This document shows, piece after piece, positions 59,865-64,000 of a stretch of DNA of 64,000 nt (positions within the stretch are counted from its first letter, which is position 1; each line of letters starts with the position of its first letter). The stretch is from Clostridiales bacterium (lineage in GTDB: Bacteria > Bacillota > Clostridia > Saccharofermentanales > Saccharofermentanaceae), in the NCBI GenBank assembly GCA_017478485.1, contig JAFVDI010000031.1, positions 248,001-312,000 on the forward strand. Direction: 5' to 3'. The translations under genes and the position numbers were made by a program. The notes under the pieces were generated by a model that saw only the letters and a program-made list of their open reading frames with translations, did no database searches and was not told where the DNA came from.

Positions 59865-61760
59865 ATGCCTTTAATAACTGTTCAGAATATATCAATGAGT
59901 TACGGTGAAAGACGCGTCTTGAATGACGTGTCTTTTCGTGTGAATAAAGGTGACAGGATCGCTTTTATCGGTGATAACGGTGCGGGAAAATCGACATTAT
60001 TCAAGATCATCAGAGGAACGATAACACCTGAATCCGGTGAGATACTCGTTCACGGACAGACTATCGCAGGTTACCTTTCACAGCGTATAGAAGAACAGGA
60101 TCTTTCTTCTGCGACATTGAAACCGTCAAAACTCATCGAACTCGAATCAAGTTTATCGACACTTGAAAAAGACATATCAAAGCTATCGGTTGATGATCCT
60201 GATTCCTCCGAACTGAAGGCAAAGATGGATGAGTATTCAAACGTCCGCGCAGCTTATGAAGCAGCCGGCGGATACGATTACGAATACAGACTCAACGATG
60301 CGCTTCGCGGTCTCGGTCTTGGTGATATGACCGACGGTGCGAGAACCGATTTCTCTTCCATGTCGGGAGGCGAGAAGATGCGCGTTTGTCTTGCACGCCT
60401 CATCGTGGATCACCCGGATATCCTCATGCTTGACGAGCCTACGAACCATCTTGATATGGAAGCCGTCGAATGGCTTGAAAGTTTTCTTTCATCTTACGGC
60501 GGCGCGGTTTTTGTAATCACTCACGACAGACATTTCATTGATGCCGTGGCAACCAGAGTCATTGAACTCGATGGCGGAAGGATCACGGAATACCGCGGCA
60601 ACTATTCCGATTATGTAATTCAAAAAGAAGAGTTCTTGAAGACGCAGACTGCGGTAATAGAAAATCTTGAAGCAGAGCTTTCGCATCAGCTCGATGTAAA
60701 ACAGACTATGCTCTCACACAGGAATATTTCCGGTTATCACCAGAGAGAGAAGATGGTCGATAAGCTTGCTGATGTTCTTGAACGCGAGCGCGCCAAGCTT
60801 CCCGCGCAGTATGCGAAGATGAGCTTTACCGCGGTTCCGCTTGAGCGTTCCGGAAGATCCGACAAGATCCTTCTTGAAGTTTCAGGTGTATCAAAGAGAT
60901 TCGATGACTGCGATACCGATCTGTTTTCGGATATCTCATTTGAACTGAAAGCTGATGAGAAGCTTTTCTTATGCGGACCTAACGGATGCGGAAAGACGAC
61001 GCTTCTTCAAATGCTTGCAGGAAAAGCTTACGGCACTGAAGGCAAAGTTACGATCGCAACCGGGACCAGCTGCGGATACATGGGACAGTTCGTTCCTTTT
61101 GAAGATGAGACGTCCACATGTTTTGACGAACTCGTTGACAGAAATGAAGGAATAAAAACAACGGAAGCAAGATCTCTTCTTGCGAGATTCGGCTTCCGCG
61201 GTGAAGATGCGTTTAAGATAATCAAAGACTTATCAGGCGGAGAAAGATCAAGGCTTTATCTTTGCTGTCTTCTTTCAGAACGACCCGACATCCTTTTCCT
61301 GGACGAGCCTACTAATCACCTGGATATCAATTCGCGTGAGATATTGGAGGATGCGATAAGGGAATACGACGGTGCCGTTATCTGCGTATCGCATGACCGT
61401 TTCTTCATTGATAAATGTGCGGATACCATTTTAGGATTTGCAGACGGAACTGCATCCGAATTTGAGAAATATGAGTATTACCGCAAGTCTGTCAGAAATA
61501 ACGTTAAGCAGCCTGAAGTAAAGACTGAGGTTTCCGAAAAGCCTTCCAAAAAGAAGAACGCGGACAGGGTCGCATCCGCGAAGCGCCGTCAGAGACTTTC
61601 TGATATCGAAAAAGAAACCCGTGCTCTTGAAGTTGAACAAAAGGAGATAGAATCCAGGTTCGGCACTGACGCGGGCGAAAATGACTACAAGCGTTATGCA
61701 GAGATTTCAGCCAAACTCAATTTGCTTTATGAAGAGTATTTCGAACTCGGAGAAGAATGA
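59865..61760 (+). CDS. ABC-F family ATPase
   Basis: 631 residues from ATG 59865, which gives the usual short lead MPLITVQNISMSYG; the in-frame ATG at 59826 lies at the end of the terminator T-run. Two ABC domains: GDNGAGKST / LDEPTNHLD (first) and GPNGCGKTT / LSGGERSRL / LDEPTNHLD (second). They are joined by the P-site tRNA-interaction linker with many charged residues, and a short coiled-coil follows at the end. No membrane segments. ABC-F proteins act on the ribosome in translation control or antibiotic protection; the subtype is unclear. No ribosome binding site precedes the ATG. Confidence 0.93.
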   Translation: MPLITVQNISMSYGERRVLNDVSFRVNKGDRIAFIGDNGAGKSTLFKIIRGTITPESGEILVHGQTIAGYLSQRIEEQDLSSATLKPSKLIELESSLSTLEKDISKLSVDDPDSSELKAKMDEYSNVRAAYEAAGGYDYEYRLNDALRGLGLGDMTDGARTDFSSMSGGEKMRVCLARLIVDHPDILMLDEPTNHLDMEAVEWLESFLSSYGGAVFVITHDRHFIDAVATRVIELDGGRITEYRGNYSDYVIQKEEFLKTQTAVIENLEAELSHQLDVKQTMLSHRNISGYHQREKMVDKLADVLERERAKLPAQYAKMSFTAVPLERSGRSDKILLEVSGVSKRFDDCDTDLFSDISFELKADEKLFLCGPNGCGKTTLLQMLAGKAYGTEGKVTIATGTSCGYMGQFVPFEDETSTCFDELVDRNEGIKTTEARSLLARFGFRGEDAFKIIKDLSGGERSRLYLCCLLSERPDILFLDEPTNHLDINSREILEDAIREYDGAVICVSHDRFFIDKCADTILGFADGTASEFEKYEYYRKSVRNNVKQPEVKTEVSEKPSKKKNADRVASAKRRQRLSDIEKETRALEVEQKEIESRFGTDAGENDYKRYAEISAKLNLLYEEYFELGEE

Positions 61761-61787
61761 ATTAATTTGATTATCTTCTTCAAGTAA

Positions 61788-61824
61788 TAAGAATAATGTT
61801 GTAAAATTTTAGATATTATTCTTA
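61788..61824 (+). promoter_or_regulatory. Inverted repeat at the leuC promoter
   Basis: TAAGAATAAT (61788-61797) and ATTATTCTTA (61815-61824) form a perfect 10-base inverted repeat around a 17-base centre that contains TAAAAT (61802-61807). With TTCAAG (61779-61784) at 17-base spacing this is a possible promoter with an operator over it. Confidence 0.5.
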
Positions 61825-61839
61825 ATACGAGGTACTTTT

Positions 61840-63120
61840 ATGGGCATGACGATTACGCAGAAGATCCTGGCGGACCATGCCGGGGTGCCCGAAGTAAAAG
61901 CGGGAGATCTTATCGAAGCAAAACTCGATTATGTTCTCGGAAATGACGTTACTGCTCCGCCTGCGATCAAGATCCTCAAAGAACTCGGAACCTGTAAGGT
62001 TTTCGATAAAGACAGGGTTTGTCTGATCCAGGATCACTTTACTCCGAACAAGGACATCAAATCTGCCGAACTCTGCAAGACTATGAGATGTTTTGCAAGG
62101 GAACAGGAGATCAGGCATTTCTATGAGCTCGGCCGCCGTGAGATGGGTATAGAGCATGTCATTCTTCCCGATAACGGAATAGTTCTTCCGGGTGACATGG
62201 TGATTGGCGCAGATTCTCATACATGCACATATGGCGCACTCGGTGCGTTTTCCACAGGCGTGGGTTCTACGGATCTTGCCTGTGCGATGGCGAGGGGCAT
62301 CACATGGTTCAAGGTCCCTGATGCGATCAGGATAATACTCAAGGGAAAGTTCAATAAATATGTAACCGGCAAGGATCTTATCCTCCACATCATCGGCATG
62401 ATCGGTGTCGACGGAGCTCTTTACAAGTCTCTGGAATTTGAAGGCGAAGGCTTGAAGAGCATTTCGATGGCAGGAAGATTTACGATCTGCAACATGGCTA
62501 TCGAGTGCGGCGCGAAGAATGCCGTATTCCCGTTTGACGAATACACTTTGAGATACATCGCGAAAACAAATCCAAAGAGATTTGCTTCCAGTGATTACAA
62601 GATCTATGAAGCGGATGAAGATGCTGAGTATTCACAGACGATCGAGATCGATCTCGGTGATGTTCCGCTTACGGTAGCGCTTCCCAGCATACCTTCCAAC
62701 ACAAAGAGAGCGGAAGACTGCAAAGACCTGAAGATCGATCAGGTAGTTATCGGTTCATGCACTAACGGAAGACTCGAGGATATCGGTGCGGCAGCTCAGA
62801 TCCTTAAGGGACTCAAGGTCCACAAGGATGTAAGATGCATCATCATCCCGGGTTCACAGAAGATATACAGATACGCTCTTGAAGCAGGTTGGCTTTCGAT
62901 CTTTGACGATGCCGGATGCGTTATTTCCACTCCGACATGCGGACCTTGTTTAGGCGGCCATATGGGCGTACTTGCGAAAGGCGAGAGATGTGTTGCCACG
63001 ACCAACAGAAACTTCGTCGGAAGAATGGGAGACACAGGCTCTGAAGTTATCCTGAGCGGTGTGCCCGTTGCTGCCGCATCTGCAGTATTGGGACGCGTCG
63101 GAACGCCCGATGAGCTTTGA
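61840..63120 (+). CDS. leuC: 3-isopropylmalate dehydratase large subunit
   Basis: 426 residues, the short LeuC/HacA-type length. The [4Fe-4S] cluster ligands are Cys307 (GSCTNGR), Cys367 and Cys370 (PTCGPCLGG). [20 protein letters not shown] holds substrate-site residues. It isomerises 2- to 3-isopropylmalate in leucine synthesis, together with LeuD. The related homoaconitase-type enzymes share this form, but the leuB neighbour supports leucine. It is first in the operon; leuA is not in the window. Confidence 0.93.
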   Translation: MGMTITQKILADHAGVPEVKAGDLIEAKLDYVLGNDVTAPPAIKILKELGTCKVFDKDRVCLIQDHFTPNKDIKSAELCKTMRCFAREQEIRHFYELGRREMGIEHVILPDNGIVLPGDMVIGADSHTCTYGALGAFSTGVGSTDLACAMARGITWFKVPDAIRIILKGKFNKYVTGKDLILHIIGMIGVDGALYKSLEFEGEGLKSISMAGRFTICNMAIECGAKNAVFPFDEYTLRYIAKTNPKRFASSDYKIYEADEDAEYSQTIEIDLGDVPLTVALPSIPSNTKRAEDCKDLKIDQVVIGSCTNGRLEDIGAAAQILKGLKVHKDVRCIIIPGSQKIYRYALEAGWLSIFDDAGCVISTPTCGPCLGGHMGVLAKGERCVATTNRNFVGRMGDTGSEVILSGVPVAAASAVLGRVGTPDEL

Positions 63121-63131
63121 CGGAGGTGCAT

Positions 63132-63626
63132 ATGATAGTTACCGGTAAAGCGTTCAAGTACGGAGACAATGTCGATACCGATGTCATCATTCCGGCAAGG
63201 TATCTTAATTCAAGTGATCCCGAACATCTTAGGCAGCACTGCATGGAAGACATCGATGCTGATTTCGTAAAAGAGGTCGGCCAGGGTGACATCATGGCGG
63301 CGGGAAAGAATTTCGGCTGCGGATCTTCAAGAGAGCATGCGCCCGTTGCCATCAAAGCAAGCGGCATCTCACTGGTAATTGCAGAGAGCTTTGCAAGGAT
63401 ATTCTTCCGCAACTGCATCAATGTCGGACTTGCGATCATGGAATGTCCCGAGGCAGCGAAGGCGATCTCAAAGGGCGACATCATCAAAGCTGATTTTGAC
63501 ACCGGAATAATCGAGAACGTTACAAAGAACGAGAAATATCAGGCAAAGCCGTTCCCGGATTTCATCAACGGGATAATAGCAAGCGGCGGCCTTCTGGAGT
63601 ACACAAAGAAACAGACACAAAATTAG
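63132..63626 (+). CDS. leuD: 3-isopropylmalate dehydratase small subunit
   Basis: 164 residues from ATG 63132 behind GGAGG; a TTG at 63117 in the same frame overlaps leuC and is not used. Motifs: [29 protein letters not shown] and [14 protein letters not shown]. It forms the swivelling domain of the LeuCD enzyme. 11 bases after leuC. Confidence 0.95.
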   Translation: MIVTGKAFKYGDNVDTDVIIPARYLNSSDPEHLRQHCMEDIDADFVKEVGQGDIMAAGKNFGCGSSREHAPVAIKASGISLVIAESFARIFFRNCINVGLAIMECPEAAKAISKGDIIKADFDTGIIENVTKNEKYQAKPFPDFINGIIASGGLLEYTKKQTQN

Positions 63627-63648
63627 CGGGAAGGGAGAGAGGAATTGC

Positions 63649-64000
63649 ATGGGAAGATCTTATAACATCGTATCGGTACCCGGCGACGGCATAGGTCCTG
63701 AGACCAACGGCGCGGCGGTAAGAGTGCTTCAAGCAGTTGCCGGAAAGTACGGCTTTGAACCAAAGATAACGGAATACAAGGCCGGCGGATGTGCGATCGA
63801 CGCCTTCGGAGTGCCGCTTCCCGGTGAGACTCTCCGGGCCTGCATGGATTCGGATGCGGTTCTTTTAGGCGCGGTCGGAGGTCCGAGATGGGACATGATC
63901 GAAGCTGAAAGAAGACTGGAACAGGCCATCCTGGGACTCAGGCAGGGAATGCATCTTTACGCGAACTTAAGGCCTGCCGTTCTTCAGAAGGAACTCGGCA
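63649..64000 (+). CDS. leuB: 3-isopropylmalate dehydrogenase, N-terminal part (3' end outside window)
   Basis: 117 residues visible before the window ends. It starts MGRSYNIVSVPGDGIGPE, the isocitrate/isopropylmalate dehydrogenase signature, then has AVLLGAVGGPRWD and LEQAILGLRQGMHLYANLRP, typical of LeuB. It oxidises and decarboxylates 3-isopropylmalate. The ribosome binding site GGGAGAGAGG lies just upstream, and it is in one operon with leuCD. Confidence 0.95.
   Translation, partial: MGRSYNIVSVPGDGIGPETNGAAVRVLQAVAGKYGFEPKITEYKAGGCAIDAFGVPLPGETLRACMDSDAVLLGAVGGPRWDMIEAERRLEQAILGLRQGMHLYANLRPAVLQKELG

Overview
The window reads as chromosomal DNA of a low-to-mid GC Gram-positive bacterium of the Firmicutes, class Clostridia. 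Evidence for this: a CIRCE-controlled hrcA-grpE-dnaK-dnaJ cluster, the tmk-holB-ricT block, the methyltransferase-rsmI pair, an LtaS-type sulfatase, strong AGGAGG-type ribosome binding sites, frequent TTG/GTG starts and TTGACA-17-TATAAT promoters. The BspA-like leucine-rich-repeat surface proteins and Lys-rich secreted C-termini suggest a gut or rumen species, possibly near the Saccharofermentans or Oscillospiraceae groups; that placement is inference. Almost all genes lie on the + strand.

Layout. 1-2.8 kb: the end of an AAA ATPase gene, a DUF4276/Toprim-like partner and hemW, tightly coupled. 2.8-9.4 kb: heat-shock operon hrcA-grpE-clpP-dnaK-dnaJ-prmA behind a promoter and CIRCE operator, with clpP unusually inside it. 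9.5-16.5 kb: a degenerate ThiD-like protein, then hisS-aspS-lepB-lepA. 16.7-22 kb: a 1764-residue secreted LRR protein and tRNA-Leu. 22.2-28.7 kb: DeoR regulator, a sialate-O-acetylesterase-like protein lacking its catalytic residues, an AraC regulator and folE-folP-folB-folK, apparently one transcription unit from 23 kb. 28.7-32 kb: a disordered Arg/Gln-rich protein, tmk-holB-ricT and a small ferredoxin gene.

32.2-36.8 kb is the most distinctive part. An ECF sigma factor is fused to a transmembrane helix and an extracytoplasmic domain. An LRR lipoprotein and a secreted LRR protein follow it. The sigma gene and the lipoprotein gene share a bipartite upstream motif with identical spacing, which implies one autoregulated cell-envelope regulon. 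36.9-42.5 kb: methyltransferase-rsmI, a tandem palindromic repeat, metG-tatD, a small membrane protein and a tRNA-Val/Asp/Phe cluster. 42.6-49 kb: two membrane-anchored proteins and a GH2 beta-galactosidase homologue without its catalytic glutamates. 48.9-54.7 kb: yhaM-like gene (-), HAD phosphatase, ECF-transporter S component, LTA-synthase-like sulfatase and an FAD oxidoreductase. 54.7-59 kb (-): a three-gene ABC exporter with a permease-CPBP protease fusion. 59.3-64 kb: a histone H1-like protein, an ABC-F ATPase and leuC-leuD-leuB (cut by the window end).

Three proteins (ThiD-like, SASA-like, GH2-like) keep a recognisable enzyme fold but have lost catalytic motifs, so sensing, binding or scaffold roles are worth testing. 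All functional calls come from reading motifs by eye; no database search was run.
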